The notes below the pieces were generated by a model. The model was not told the origin of the DNA. It did no database searches and saw only the letters and a program-made list of their open reading frames with translations. This document shows, piece after piece, positions 40,991 to 52,642 of a stretch of 64,000 nucleotides of DNA (the stretch's first letter is position 1; each line of letters begins with the position of its first letter). Source of the stretch: Megaustenia siamemsis (taxonomy: Eukaryota; Mollusca; Gastropoda; Stylommatophora; Ariophantidae); the NCBI GenBank assembly GCA_032433765.1, contig JAVIAB010000051.1, positions 54,455,828-54,519,827 of the forward strand, in the 5' to 3' direction. Made by a program: the position numbers and the translations under genes.

Positions 40991-41800
40991 CCGGTCCTAA
41001 CCATCCCTCCCCTATACTCTACCCTACCTTACCCCCAAACCCTCCCTTCCCCTACCCTACCCCCTAACCCTCTCTCCCCATACCCTACCTAACCCCGTAA
41101 CCCTCTCTTCCACCTAACCTAATCTACCCCCTAACCTTACTTGCCGTCTACTCTACCTTACCCCTTAACATACCCTACCTTACCAACCAACCTTCATCTA
41201 CCCCAACTTACCCCCTAATTTTCACTCCCCCTACCTTACCAATCAAACCTTCCACCCCCTATTCTACTCTAACTTACCCCCTAACTCTCCGTCCCCCTAC
41301 CCTACGCTCTAACCCTCCTCACCTACCCTACCTTACTCCCTATTCCTCCCTTACCATAACCCTCCCTTCCCAATAGTCTACCCTACGTTAACCCCTAATC
41401 CTCACTCCTCTACCCTACCTTACCCCCTAAACCTCCCTTCTACTCTACCCTACTTTACCCCAACCCTTCCTCCCCCTACTCTACCGAACCATACCCCCTA
41501 ACCATCCCTCTCCCGACTGTACCCTACCTTACCGCCTAAACCTCCCTCCCTCTACTCTACCGTACCTCCGAACCTTCCATTACTCTACCCTACCTTACCC
41601 CTAATCCAATTTCCCCCCCCCCCCCCCCACTATTCTACAATACCTTATCCCACAACCTGACCTTCCTTTCCCACTACTCTACTTTACCCCTAACACTCCT
41701 GTCCCACAACTCAACTTTACTCCCAGTGAGAACTTTATCCCTACTCTACCTTACTACCCAACCCTACTTCACCCCTACTCTACCTTACCCCCTAAAAAAA
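40990..41800. repeat. C-rich low-complexity tract 4
   Basis: Collinear with tracts 2 and 3 and includes a run of about 15 C at 41,613-41,628. It marks the right edge of the composite-repeat region. Confidence 0.85.
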
Positions 41801-44026
41801 CCTCTTAGATCGCCGTGCCCTTTTAACATAATTTTGCTATGCAGCAGTTTTCTCTCAAGCAATGTTGTATTATTGTATTGGAGTGTTGTAAATACGGTTT
41901 CTAAAAAAGACTAAAAAATTCTTTGATTTTGGTTATTATAACGCTGTTGTTTTGCATTTTCAAATGTGTAGTCTAAGTCTTTTCTGTTTTGTTTTCCATA
42001 TTTCATGGATACATCATTAAATTTATTTGTTAATGAAAATGTAAAAAGTAAAAATAGTATTTAGATTGAACATGTGCGGTCCCTTTTTATTGACGAACAT
42101 TTGTGCTATATAGTTGCTTTTATGTGTAATTGGATAAACTAGTTTTGTTAGTTTTCCTTTCAATTTTTATTTACTTTCATTCGAACCCGCGAATTTATCA
42201 ACTATTTCTTTATTGATCCTATTTCTAAATCGATATCTTTCATAGAGAATCTTTATATTTGTAATGTTTTGTTCATTCCCCGTCGAAGACCTGTTGGAAG
42301 TTGAAATGTGACTTATTTTGTCATCTCTTCTGCGGAACCGTATAAGACTCTTTGTCATATTTCAATATTCATTGTATCTGTACCAGATTTGACGCTACAC
42401 CACATGGTCTATTTTTATTATTTGCATGTAGTTGTAGTTCATTCAGATCTTGTAGCAATGTTTATAAACAAGAAAAAAAAATATTATAGCACAAAGGACT
42501 TCGCCCAACATTGTCTAATATCTTATGATGGTTGTGCAAATAAAATCCAAAAATGTTTTTTCTACTAAGAAATTTATTAAATTCTCTTAACTGGACAAAT
42601 AATTTTGCTTCCTTTGGGGAGAAAAATCTGGCACGAAACTAGTAAAGATGGCGTCGTTGCATAATTATCGACTTCGGCATCCTTAATTTTGATCGAAGTT
42701 GTTCAGTTTAGTTTGAGTCAGCCGTTACCTCGAATTTTAACCCATCTGGGTTAGGTTACATGAAATGGTAATATGAGGACAAAGGTCCTGTTTCATTACA
42801 TAATTACAGATAAGGCAATTTGGTTACAGTGTTTAGAGTCAGTTAGTGAGTTACACACCATTTTATTTTGATTTTCAAAGGAAGTAATAATTTTAATAAA
42901 ATTGTGCTAAAAAAAATAGAATATACATTATTATACATAATACTTAAATTAATACTACTTAATTTTTTAAAAACTGACATACTTTCAGTACATATGTTAG
43001 TATTGTTTAAGTATTGTTAGTAGTTAGTAGCTAAAGTTAAAGTTAGAGAGTTAGAGCATAGCTAGACACTAGTCACTTGACTAGACTGACTTCCCAAAAA
43101 AATGTTTTGTGCATTAGAATTCAATTAGATGGTTAGTTAATAATCAAATAAAATAATGAATAATAATGGCAATGGTTTTGCAAGTTATAGATTATTATTG
43201 ATTATAATTATAGGTATAGTAAAGTTATAGTACATTTTTTATTAATTTAGTAAGTACTTTCCCCTCAATTCAATCTCACTATAGAGTAGTATACAGTATC
43301 CTTAAGCCTTAAGTTAGTTTAGAGACTTAGTGGTAAGCAGATTTAGAATCTTAGACTACTTAGAGTACTAATATTAAACCAAGTTGGTTGAGTTCCCAGA
43401 CACGGCTTAGTTGTTAGTGATAGTGACTTAAGTTAGTTAGTCGCAGTGAACCTCAATCTCGAGTCTTAGTTTAAAAAATCAGAGTAAGATTTATTCACTT
43501 TGACTTAATAATTCAATCATGAATCAACTCAGCTGAGTTGAATACTCATACTGGAATGGAAGGAACTATTCAATTATTCATAAATGAGCTCATTTATTCC
43601 GTTTATCATCTGAGGTGATGGTGATACCGGACCGTGATAGTAGTCTGATAGTCGCGATAGTTAAAGGTGAAAGTGATAGTTAAAGATGACATCTCGGACT
43701 GGACTCCATGATGAGTCTACCAGATTACTTACTGGCTGTATTCAGCACACAGCTCAACTGACAACGAACACAAATAAATTAATTTAAAGTAAAAATTAAA
43801 ATGTAAAAATATTAATCCATTTAATATAAATATTTAAATGAAAAGTTTAAAATATTTAATTAATAATTAGAATATATTAATAACTATATATATATATATA
43901 ATAATAATAATAATAATAATTGTTATTATATTCTGAACAACTATACTATTTTACTGTTTACATTTGACAAATAAAATAAACACCATTACTATCTTTACCA
44001 ACAATCAACACTAGATTGATTGGAAG
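41800..44026. other. AT-rich single-copy-looking region, no gene recognised
   Basis: No frame longer than about 90 codons resembles a known protein, and no element from elsewhere in the window recurs here. (TA)n and (TAA)n runs occur at 43,885-43,920. A GC-richer island at 42,640-42,700 contains AAAGATGGCGTC, similar to the YY1 core found at some promoters; this is only suggestive. Confidence 0.5.
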
Positions 44027-44039
44027 AACAGAACAATGA

Positions 44040-45018
44040 TTTGGATCTGGAGAGCATGAGCATACCTGAAGATTAGTACAGATAAAGAGCATCCATTGTA
44101 CCACATGCTCAACACAGGGAAAGGTGCCAGGCTAAAAATGAGGCAAATCATGGGTGGGCCGAGCAGATGTCATCAAACAGGTCTGTGGGCTTACCAATAT
44201 CAGCGTTGGTGAGGAGTGGATACCGGTGCCTACGTCATTCAAGGGGACTTTCTCGTGTATTGTCACACTCGGTGGGAAAATTAGGGAACAGAACCCGGTC
44301 ATGGTTAATGCTGAGGTTAACGGTCTCATCTGCGATAACACCGATAAGAAAGATGCATTCATCTATACAGACGGATCTGTAAGACGACACCATAAAAGTG
44401 CATGGGCATTTACAGCACGCTCGGCAGGCAGAATAGTTAAAGAAGACAGTGGTGCATACGTCATGACCACGAGTAGCATGACAATGGAGGTGATGGCAGT
44501 GACCAAGGCATTCAAATGGTTAGAGTGACAAGACTATACCCACGCATGTATACTGATTCGACGAGCATGATAAAAAAATTGGAGGCAGGCTCTGCACGCA
44601 TGCAATGGGATTCCTCATTGCAGAAGTAAAAAATAAGTAAGGTCACCTTTCTTTGTCTATGTCCCTGGACATGCGGGAGTACGGGGAAATGAAAGAGCGG
44701 ACAGGTTGGCTAGCTGCGCTGTCGTTGAGGACTGGCAATCAATGGATTGGGCGGACATCATCAATGCCCTCCGAGAAATGGGAAGAGCACAGGAATTCGA
44801 CAAACACAGATCCACGTCACTTCTTCAGATGATGGAAATGGGAGTTAAGATGGGCACAACCAGAAATGAGAAACTTAGTGGCCATGTAAGAAGACTTATC
44901 AACCAACGTAGAACTGGAGTCGTCAGTCACTGGACACTGCAGGACTTGCTGAGGAGGGGATCTGAGCACCTATGGACATGTTCGGAGTGCAATGATGATG
45001 TCCCGCAAATAACTCAAT
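44040..45018 (+). mobile_element. LINE-K 3' end (second copy)
   Basis: 5'-truncated, with a clear 13-bp TSD, AACAGAACAATGA, at 44,027-44,039 and 45,019-45,031. It encodes RNase H ('AFIYTDGSVRRHHKSAW', 'TMEVMAVTKAFKWLE'; 44,154-44,528) and the tail ('MGRAQEFDKHRSTSLL', 'EHLWTCSECNDDVP'; to 45,020). Stops and frameshifts lie near 44,526 and 44,560. The 3' end AACTCAAT precedes the TSD with no long tail. Confidence 0.87.
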
Positions 45019-45031
45019 AACAGAACAATGA

Positions 45032-46753
45032 GAACACATTCATTGATTGATGATAAAGAGAGTAGTTTTATATTGACTTTATAACAGTTTATTATCGTTG
45101 AAAGATTGTATTATTTATTATTTGGTAATATTTCATTATTTGAACAGTTTAAAATAAGTTTTAAGTTTAAAATTTCATGGCAATTTGTATTATCAATTGA
45201 CTGAGTGTAGGACCTAAGTGTGTACACATTAACTGCATTCCAGATACCTTAGAATCATTATGGAAAAAAAGTTAAGAGTAGAATCAATTCCCGTTCCAAA
45301 AAGGGGTAAATCAGTAAATAGGATTTAATTTATATATTCTTCAAACTGAGACAATATCAATCTTGCTCACACTCATAACATTAGAGTATCTATGTACTCT
45401 ATATAATATGCAAACTTCAACCTGTTGAAGATAATTATAAATTCATTGCTATATAGTATTTTGTAATAAATATTATTATGGTTAGTATGATATATTATAT
45501 GGTTAGTATGCTATATACATATTTTTTACGGTCTTAGTTTTTTCAAACAATTTTTTAACCATTGTTATTTGTTTGTGTCCACCTAATAGAAAGAACTATC
45601 TTTTTGTCCTCTTCATTACCCAGCCATAAAAGAATGTTAAGTAAATGCTTTTTGTGTTGTTGTTTGTGCCTTCAGCCCAACACATCCATCTTCAGCATGG
45701 CATTTTTGAGTACCAGTTTGCCTTCCCTCTTGATCCTCATGCCTCACTCACTTGGCCAGACTAGACTGACTAGATATGTTTGTTTCTAGAAATAAAATTA
45801 AAATAACAAAAAGGGCTATGATGAACATGAAATTAAATTTAGATTTTTTATTATATTACAAAAGATGGTATATTGAAGATAACATTACAAATCAGAGTGG
45901 GTACATTTTAATAGTGAAGGTATGAACCATAGATGAACAATGGGAAATGTAAAAAACAAATTCAATACAATAAACAGTTGTTGACATATAATGCCATGAA
46001 CGGGCGTTCTTTGACTAATTAGTTCCTGGTCATAATGGCTTTTTTTGACATTCCTGGCTTTAACTGGAAAAGCATGAGTTCGTCTAGCTCCAGGCTGTGG
46101 CTGGAAAACTTTATGACCTGTCCTGCAGAGGTACTGCAATGCCAGGTAAGACTACTGGGAAAACTGCAATCTTAGCTTCTGTTAGCCAGCCTGTTTTGAT
46201 GCAGACTTACTGGTGGATCGGACAAGGAGATATAACTGAAAGGGCTTTTGATCAATCAGGGCTGATGGATTTCCAACCCTGCTGTTGTGACTGCAGTTCG
46301 CTTATAGCACTAATAAGGATAACTTCAATGAATTAATGTATAACATTTATTTTAAAGTTAGTTGACTAAACAAGAAATAAGAAACCTAATAAAATAGAAA
46401 GGATTAAACATAAAAGATTAAATTAAGAAATAGCACATTAGTGCAACAAGGGAAAGAAACCTGGCTAAATTAGGGATGCAGAGAGAAGATCCAACACAAA
46501 AGAGATACATAAGCTAACCAGAGACATGTTAGTAAATTAAAAAGTAGAAAAACATGGCAAAATACTGGCAGTTTAAAATCAAATAAAGGAAAATAATTGA
46601 TGGAACAAGGAAGTTGAAGTGAAAGATCAACAGTTTACATTAGGGTATTCTATGATGATGATGAATGACCAGAAAAAAAAAACACTTACAAGTACATCTT
46701 AAGGTAAGATAATAGTGAAAGACCATCAACACTTACAGGAGAAATAGAATATC
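45032..46753. other. AT-rich region with dispersed repeats R3 and R1-like
   Basis: No gene is recognised. 45,650-45,785 ('GCCTTCAGCCCAACACATCC', 'ACTTGGCCAGACT') recurs at 61,430-61,520. 45,990-46,250 is a diverged R1 segment ('CTGGAAAAGCATGAGTTCGT', 'AGCTTCTGTTAGCCAGCCTG'). The remainder is unassigned. Confidence 0.45.
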
Positions 46754-46754
46754 T

Positions 46755-48025
46755 ATCTATCTATTGACCTTTCGAGCCATAGCCGGCCCATAGGGCGTAG
46801 ACCAAGATACTCCTTCTCTTATCTGAATTTTTGTTCTAGCAGTTTTAAATTCTTTTAAAGATGTTTCATCAAATCTTGCCATTTGTCTCTGTTCTGTGCA
46901 AGCAGCTCTATCTCATTGAGGGAGCCGATTCCTGCTGCTTTTGCCTCTCTGATCAATGTTCTTCTGGGTCTTCCTCTTTTTCTCTTACCTGTTGTTTCCC
47001 ACACGAGGGCTTGCTTTGCTATTCGGTTATTATCTCTTCTCATCACATGTCCAACATATGACCATCATCTTTTCTTTATTACTGAAGATATTAGTGGTTG
47101 ATTGGCGATTTCTCTAATTTCCTCGTTTGTTTTGAATTCGTTCCACGTTATACCAAGTATTGTCCTTAGACATTTATTTTAGAATGTGTTCAACTTTGTT
47201 TCTATATCTCTTGTTGTTTTCCAGCTTTCACACGCATACGTAAGGGTTGATAGTACATTTGATTTGAATAGTGTAAGTTTTGTGTTTGTGCTGATGAGTT
47301 TTAATTTCCACAACTTTTCAAGTCTTCTGAAAGACATTGCTGCTTTAGCTATTCTAATTCTAATTTCTTTGCTTGTATTCCCTTCTCGATCAATGTGACT
47401 TCCAAGATAGATAAAGTGATCGATCTCTTCCACTGATTTGTTTTCCATGTATATTTTGTCGTCTGTTGGAATTAAGCCTTTCATGATTTTAGTCTTTTGA
47501 TGATTGATCTCAAGCCCAATTTTGCTGGCTATTGATGATAGTTCATTTGTGTTTTCCTGCATCGTTTTTATCTGACTGCTGATGAGAACTATGTCATCAG
47601 CAAAGTCGAGGTCCTCCAAATGATCTCCTTGAATCCATTCGATGCTTTATTACCAGTGCAGCATTTCTTCATTATGAAGTCGATAACAACTCCAAATAAC
47701 AAGGGCGATAAAATACATCCTTGTTTAACCCCAGTTTCTATTGGGAAACATTTGCTCAGTCCGTCCTCTGTTCAAACTGCACATGTGTAACCATCGTACA
47801 TGTCTTTAATAATATTTATGATTTTTTATGGTAAGCCATATTGCTTCAGAATTTTCCACAAAGAATCTAGATGAATACTGTCAAATGCTTTTTTGAAGTC
47901 AATGAAGTTAAGTACAAAAGGTTTTTGCTTTTCAGTGTGTTCCTCCAATATAAGTCGTAGAGTAACAATGTGGTCAAGGCAGCTTCTCCTTTTTCTAAAC
48001 CCAGCCTGTTCTTCACGCATTACTG
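46755..48025 (-). mobile_element. GATA-tailed LINE, RT to 3' end (copy 3)
   Basis: On the minus strand it contains an RT palm fragment ('AGFRKRRSCLDHIVTLRLIL', 'NFIDFKKAFDSIHLDSLWKI'; near 48,010-47,830), a catalytic box as FADD ('LDFADDIVLISS'; 47,619), 'HFIYLGSHIDREGNTSKEI' and the C-terminal tail to 46,855. A 3' UTR and (GATA)n tail follow. Frameshifts lie near 47,820, 47,640 and 47,180. This longest copy shows that the family has an RT with FADD rather than YADD. Confidence 0.8.
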
Positions 48026-48555
48026 TATCTATTGAATAAATAGAGTATGCAGCGTGCAATATAAAATTAGTATGAAGATCACCTGAACCAGATAACGTAA
48101 CCAAAGAAGAAATATAAATATAAGCTGTGGGAGAATTTGGAATAGAAATAACAGAGCAGCAAAGTAATGTCAACAAGAGTGGGTATGAATACTTGATGGG
48201 ATAAATATATATATATATATATACACATACATACACATTATTGACCCACCAAAGAAACCTGGTACAGTAGAATGTTAGGATGTACAATGTTTTATAAGTC
48301 ACAGGACCAAAAGATTGCAAAAAATCATGTAAAGTGGGGAAAACCAAATCAAATAAGAAATTAATGATGAACAAAGTGGATTTGTTGCAGGTAATAGTAT
48401 GATCAGTGCTTTATTAGTAGTAAAAGTCCTAGAAGTAGTTCTTCTGCTATCAGCTTTTGCTATGTAGTTAGAATGTTAGACCAGCTTTTGTTATGCATTT
48501 AGACAGATCCAGCTTTTTCTTTGCATTTAAGACAGAATGGCATGGGTTATGAAAA
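48026..48555. other. Short intervening sequence, no gene
   Basis: An AT-rich stretch with a (TA)n/(ACAT)n microsatellite at 48,206-48,238. Nothing else recognisable. Confidence 0.5.
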
Positions 48556-48603
48556 GGACACTGCATATCTATCTATCTATCTTTCGTTCGCCTGAAGCAT
48601 TGT

Positions 48604-51354
48604 CTATATCTGCAATGTCGTTTCCTGTATAAATGTTACTGTCTTTTGTAATTCTTGCAGTGGCCCATATAGTTTTGTCTGTAGTGTTGTATCTATGGGC
48701 CAATGGATTTTCCTCAGTCTACTATATTCAGTGCAGTCTTGAAGTATGTGTTCAGCAGTCTGGGGCGCCTGTCCACATGTACAAGTAGTTGAGGTGCCGA
48801 TCTTGAATTTTGTATACATGTGACTATGGAGTCGATTGTGTCCTGTTCTGAGACGTATAATGATAACTTGTTCATATCTATTCATATTATAAAAGGCATC
48901 CTGATTTGGGGCTTGTGGTCCTCTGATTGATTTGATTATCTGTTTCTTATGATGGTATGTAACAGGTGTATCTAGTTGTGTGCCTGTTGAACCTTCCTTT
49001 GCCAACTGATCTGCTTTCTCATTTCCTGGTATTCCACAGTGAGATGGGATCCACTGCAGGGCAACCCTGTGGTGCTTGCAGAGTTCAGTCAATAAGGTCT
49101 GCAGATGTGGTAATTTTCTGGATTGTAGTGCCTGGAGTACTGATCTTGCATCTGTCAAAAACACTACAGGCTGCGGGCTAAGATTAATGTTCAGCAGTTT
49201 TTCTATTGCTAACTTTATTGCTTGTATTTCTGCATCATAATTGTGACAATATTTCCCTGTTGCTATTTTATTCATATCCCTAGTGTTATTTGGGTATTCT
49301 ATATATGCACCTGCTCCCCCATTTTTTACTGCATTCTGTGCTGATCCATCTGTATACACACGAATCCATAGGTCTTGTGGGTATTCTTCATCCAGGAAAC
49401 TGAGAGTTATTGTTTTTCGCTGTAGACTATTCTGTTCCTCTTTATCAACTATTCCTTTCACTTCTGTCCGTATTTGAACTGATAATCCAGATTCCTCTGT
49501 CCAGGGTGTCTGTTCTGGTATGGGCAGTAGGGGGTTAACAGCTCTTGGCATGTCTGGTGTTTGTCTACTAATACGCTTGGCTTGGTGGATAAAACTGCTT
49601 CTCTTAAGTCGTCCCAATGCAAGATTTTGGAATCGGTCCTTCATTGGATGTCTCGGCATGCAAGCAAATTTTTCTGCCTGTATCAGCACCTTTGTGTCCC
49701 TCCGTTCTCTCAGTGCTGGTATCCTCCACAATTTCTCCATCTCTAATATTGGTGTTGATTTCATTGCTCCTGTGATGACCCTAAGTGCCTGGTTTTGTAC
49801 TTTATCCAGTTCTTGAAGTGTGGTGTTTGATGCTGAACACCATGCAGATGATCCATATTCTAAATGTGGGCGTATACTCTGTTGGTAAACTTTACTGAGT
49901 ATTTTCCCACTCGCACCCCACGTAGTTCCACACAGCTTTCTTAGAATAGCCAATTTTCTCCTTGCTTTTTGGGTTGCCTTATTTATCTGCTGTTTCCAAG
50001 ATAGTTTGTTATCAAATGTAACTCCGAGATACGTAGCCTGTATGTCTTCTTTCACAGGCTCATTGTTTATATAGATGGCTCCTGCTTTTTGTTTTGGGGA
50101 AAGAGTGAAAAGTGTAGTACTGCATTTGTCTGTATTGATGCTGATACACCATCTATTTGTCCATGAATTCAGTGCATTCATAGCTCTTTGTAACAATTTG
50201 GAGGCCACTGTTGCATACTCCTCTGTGCACCACATTACCAAGTCATCTGCATACATTGCCACTTTGATACCATGTGGTAGTTCAGTAACTAGGTCATTGA
50301 TGTAGATCAGAAAAAGTGTTGGAGATAGTACCCCTCCCTGTGGAACGCCCTGGCGCAGTAAGACCTTCTTACTCTTAAGACCATCCAGTTGCACTCTGGC
50401 TCTCCTGTTATGCAGGTATGCTTTGACCCATTTGTACATCCTGCCATTTACTCCATAATTTCTCAGTTTCTTCAAAAGCCCTTCCTTCCATACCTTATCA
50501 AATGCTTTCTTTAGGTCTATCCATGCTGCTAGTACCAGTTTCTTTTCTTGAAACGCATCCTCAATTTCCTGGGAAAGATAGGTTGCCTGATCTTCGGTAG
50601 AGTAACACTGTCTAAAGCCTGCTTGTTGTGGGACAAGGAGATTTTCACTTTCCAGGTACCACTGCAGTCTGAGATTGATTATACGTTCCATTGTTTTACA
50701 CAAACAGCTTGTAAGGCTGATTGGTCTATAGCTGGATGTCATTGAACCATCTTTTCCTGGCTTTAGTAATGGTATCATAATTGCTTCTCTCCATGCCTGT
50801 GGCACTTTACCTGTGATCCAGCAAATGTTGTAGATCTGCAGTAGTTTTGCTTTAGCTGCAGTTCCCAAGTTCTTAATCATTTCATTAGACACTCCATCAC
50901 TACCTGGTGACTTTTTCATTTTTAATTTGGATATTGCCAGCTCTAGCTCTCTTTGTGTAATGGGTATTTCCATGACTTCATGTGCAGTCTCTTCTTGTCT
51001 TGCATTTTGTTGTTTTAGACGGGTCTCTTGACGTTTCTCTAGGCTAATTTCAATATTGTTGTCATTTGCAAAGGAGTCTGCAAAGTGATTTGCTGCATGT
51101 TTACCTGTTAGAATGTTTCCATCCTTCTTCAGTGTAATTTTTGTGTTCCCTTCTGTACCCTCATCATTCAGCTGTTTTACAAGCTTCCACACTTTTCTTG
51201 TGTCTCGTTCTAGATTCATGTACTCTGTTTTCTCTTTCCAACTTCTCCGTCTGGCTTGTAGTTTAGCCCATTGAAATTTGGCTTTAGCATGCTGATAGTT
51301 ATTGTGGTGTTCCTGGCAGGGGTTATTTTCTGCTTGTTTTCGAGATGTTTCCAT
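48604..51354 (-). CDS. LINE ORF2, RT-RNase H part (916 codons)
   Basis: An uninterrupted frame. It holds an RT N-terminal region ('KKSPGSDGVSNEMIKNLG', 'TSSYRPISLTSCLCKTMER'), palm motif A ('WIDLKKAFDKVWKEG'), motif B ('GVPQGGVLSPTLFLIYIND') and the YADD box ('AMYADDLVMW'), near residues 150-375. RNase H follows near 665-800 ('RVYTDGSAQN', 'NYDAEIQAIKLAIE', 'VVFLTDARSVLQAL', 'WIPSHCGIPGNEKADQL'), then a zinc-knuckle-like tail ('CTCGQAPQTAEHILQDC'). The D, E, D and final D expected for RNase H and the RT aspartates are all visible. The start is an internal Met; the natural protein continues upstream into the endonuclease frame, separated by a 1-nt shift. It functions in target-primed reverse transcription. 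Confidence 0.9.
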   Translation of the reverse strand: METSRKQAENNPCQEHHNNYQHAKAKFQWAKLQARRRSWKEKTEYMNLERDTRKVWKLVKQLNDEGTEGNTKITLKKDGNILTGKHAANHFADSFANDNNIEISLEKRQETRLKQQNARQEETAHEVMEIPITQRELELAISKLKMKKSPGSDGVSNEMIKNLGTAAKAKLLQIYNICWITGKVPQAWREAIMIPLLKPGKDGSMTSSYRPISLTSCLCKTMERIINLRLQWYLESENLLVPQQAGFRQCYSTEDQATYLSQEIEDAFQEKKLVLAAWIDLKKAFDKVWKEGLLKKLRNYGVNGRMYKWVKAYLHNRRARVQLDGLKSKKVLLRQGVPQGGVLSPTLFLIYINDLVTELPHGIKVAMYADDLVMWCTEEYATVASKLLQRAMNALNSWTNRWCISINTDKCSTTLFTLSPKQKAGAIYINNEPVKEDIQATYLGVTFDNKLSWKQQINKATQKARRKLAILRKLCGTTWGASGKILSKVYQQSIRPHLEYGSSAWCSASNTTLQELDKVQNQALRVITGAMKSTPILEMEKLWRIPALRERRDTKVLIQAEKFACMPRHPMKDRFQNLALGRLKRSSFIHQAKRISRQTPDMPRAVNPLLPIPEQTPWTEESGLSVQIRTEVKGIVDKEEQNSLQRKTITLSFLDEEYPQDLWIRVYTDGSAQNAVKNGGAGAYIEYPNNTRDMNKIATGKYCHNYDAEIQAIKLAIEKLLNINLSPQPVVFLTDARSVLQALQSRKLPHLQTLLTELCKHHRVALQWIPSHCGIPGNEKADQLAKEGSTGTQLDTPVTYHHKKQIIKSIRGPQAPNQDAFYNMNRYEQVIIIRLRTGHNRLHSHMYTKFKIGTSTTCTCGQAPQTAEHILQDCTEYSRLRKIHWPIDTTLQTKLYGPLQELQKTVTFIQETTLQI

Positions 51355-51371
51355 GTCATTGTGCAGTTGCT

Positions 51372-52436
51372 CTAGTTCACTATTCCAGTATGGTTTGTAG
51401 TGTTTCCGTGCCCTCTGGGTATTGTTTCACTGGCAGCTTGTATTATTAGTCTACTGAATTCATCAACTATTTTGTTGATGTCTCTGTCTGTATTTAGATC
51501 TTTAGTCAGTACACTGGTGTAATGTTGATACATTTTCCAGTCTGCCTTTTTGTAATTCCATCTGGAGAGAGTGCTGCTCTCCCTGACGGCCTCATTTTGC
51601 ACCACTAAAAAGACAGGTCGGTGGTCGCTGCCTCCAAGTTGTTTCCCAACAATACGTGTGATATTCCAATCCAGGTCTGGTGAATGGAAAGCAAGGTCTG
51701 GTGTAGATGTGGTATGCCATGATCTGGAATAGAATGTTGGTGGATCTGTTGCCTGGTTTAATAGTATAAGCCCATTGTCATCCTGCCAATTTTCAAGTTC
51801 TTCACCTCTCTTGTCCATATCTTCATAGCCCCAGCTCTGTGAATGGCTGTTAAAGTCTCCACATACAATTATTCTTTCTTTTAATGTAATTGTGTCTAGT
51901 GCTAGTGGGCGGTCACTCGGACAGTAGTAGTTTAGTAGATGGAAGTCTGTATTTCCTGTCCTGAGGTGCAGTATTTGATATTCCGCCCCATCCATATACA
52001 CTTCAATCTGACATGCATTAATGTTGTTCCTTACAAGAGTCAGTATTCCGCCCTTTTGTCTGTTTTTCCTGTCAGATCGGTAGCACTGGTATCCCCTAAT
52101 CTTCAAGGCTATGTCGTTGTTTAGATGGGTTTCCTGCAAACAGCATATGCTTACTTGTTCTTCATGCAGGATATTTTCTAATTCTATCTTTTTACTGTAC
52201 CCATCTCTTTTGCTGTTGATGCCTTCAGCATTCCAGTGCATTATTTTGAGTGGTCTTATTTTGGGTTGGCCAGTAACTCTATTCTCTCGCCCCCTGACTC
52301 CACAGAGCGATTGAGAAGGACATCCAGTAATATAGGTTGGGCCCTTTCGAGGCTGAGGGCCCGGCGCTGCACCTGCCTGAGTGTCCATCACAGGGCGAGT
52401 GCCATATCGATTTGCAGTTATAGGCATGCTTCCCAT
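51372..52436 (-). CDS. LINE ORF2, apurinic-type endonuclease part (354 codons)
   Basis: An exonuclease-endonuclease-phosphatase-fold endonuclease that nicks the target to prime reverse transcription. Visible motifs: 'IMHWNAEGI', 'ICCLQETHLNND', 'IIVCGDFNSHSQSWGY', 'HTTSTPDLAF' and 'GGSDHRPVFL', carrying the usual N, E, D/N and SDH catalytic residues. The frame is lost near 51,415 after 'ETIPRG'; the expected continuation is in the -1/+2 frame and leads into the RT frame. The frame is open about 40 codons upstream of the first Met used here, back to a TGA near 52,570. Confidence 0.88.
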   Translation of the reverse strand: MGSMPITANRYGTRPVMDTQAGAAPGPQPRKGPTYITGCPSQSLCGVRGRENRVTGQPKIRPLKIMHWNAEGINSKRDGYSKKIELENILHEEQVSICCLQETHLNNDIALKIRGYQCYRSDRKNRQKGGILTLVRNNINACQIEVYMDGAEYQILHLRTGNTDFHLLNYYCPSDRPLALDTITLKERIIVCGDFNSHSQSWGYEDMDKRGEELENWQDDNGLILLNQATDPPTFYSRSWHTTSTPDLAFHSPDLDWNITRIVGKQLGGSDHRPVFLVVQNEAVRESSTLSRWNYKKADWKMYQHYTSVLTKDLNTDRDINKIVDEFSRLIIQAASETIPRGHGNTTNHTGIVN

Positions 52437-52642
52437 TGGCGTGAGTGCGTGGCATCCTGATTTTTGTAGTGCGCCTTTTGGCTGGTTGCCTCCGACTTCA
52501 GCACTTAAAATTGCTAGAGCAGACTGTGGTCTTGCACGGGTGTAGGAAGGCCTGGCCAGTCTTGGTTTTCAGTCAGTCCCTGGTGACTGTTAAGCCCCAT
52601 CCCCACGACAAGGAGCTGGCCTTGATGGGGGACACTGCATAT

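Larger units (their letters stand above)
48569..52629 (-). mobile_element. Near-intact I-superfamily (Nimb-like) LINE
   Basis: A 4,061-bp element with a 13-bp TSD, GGACACTGCATAT, at 48,556-48,568 and 52,630-52,642. It encodes endonuclease, RT and RNase H, followed by a short 3' UTR and a (GATA)n tail. Only one frameshift, near 51,415, separates the endonuclease frame from the RT frame. No ORF1 (gag-like) is present, so it is either a slightly 5'-truncated copy or a one-ORF family. The copy at 818-1,518 belongs to the same family. Confidence 0.92.
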
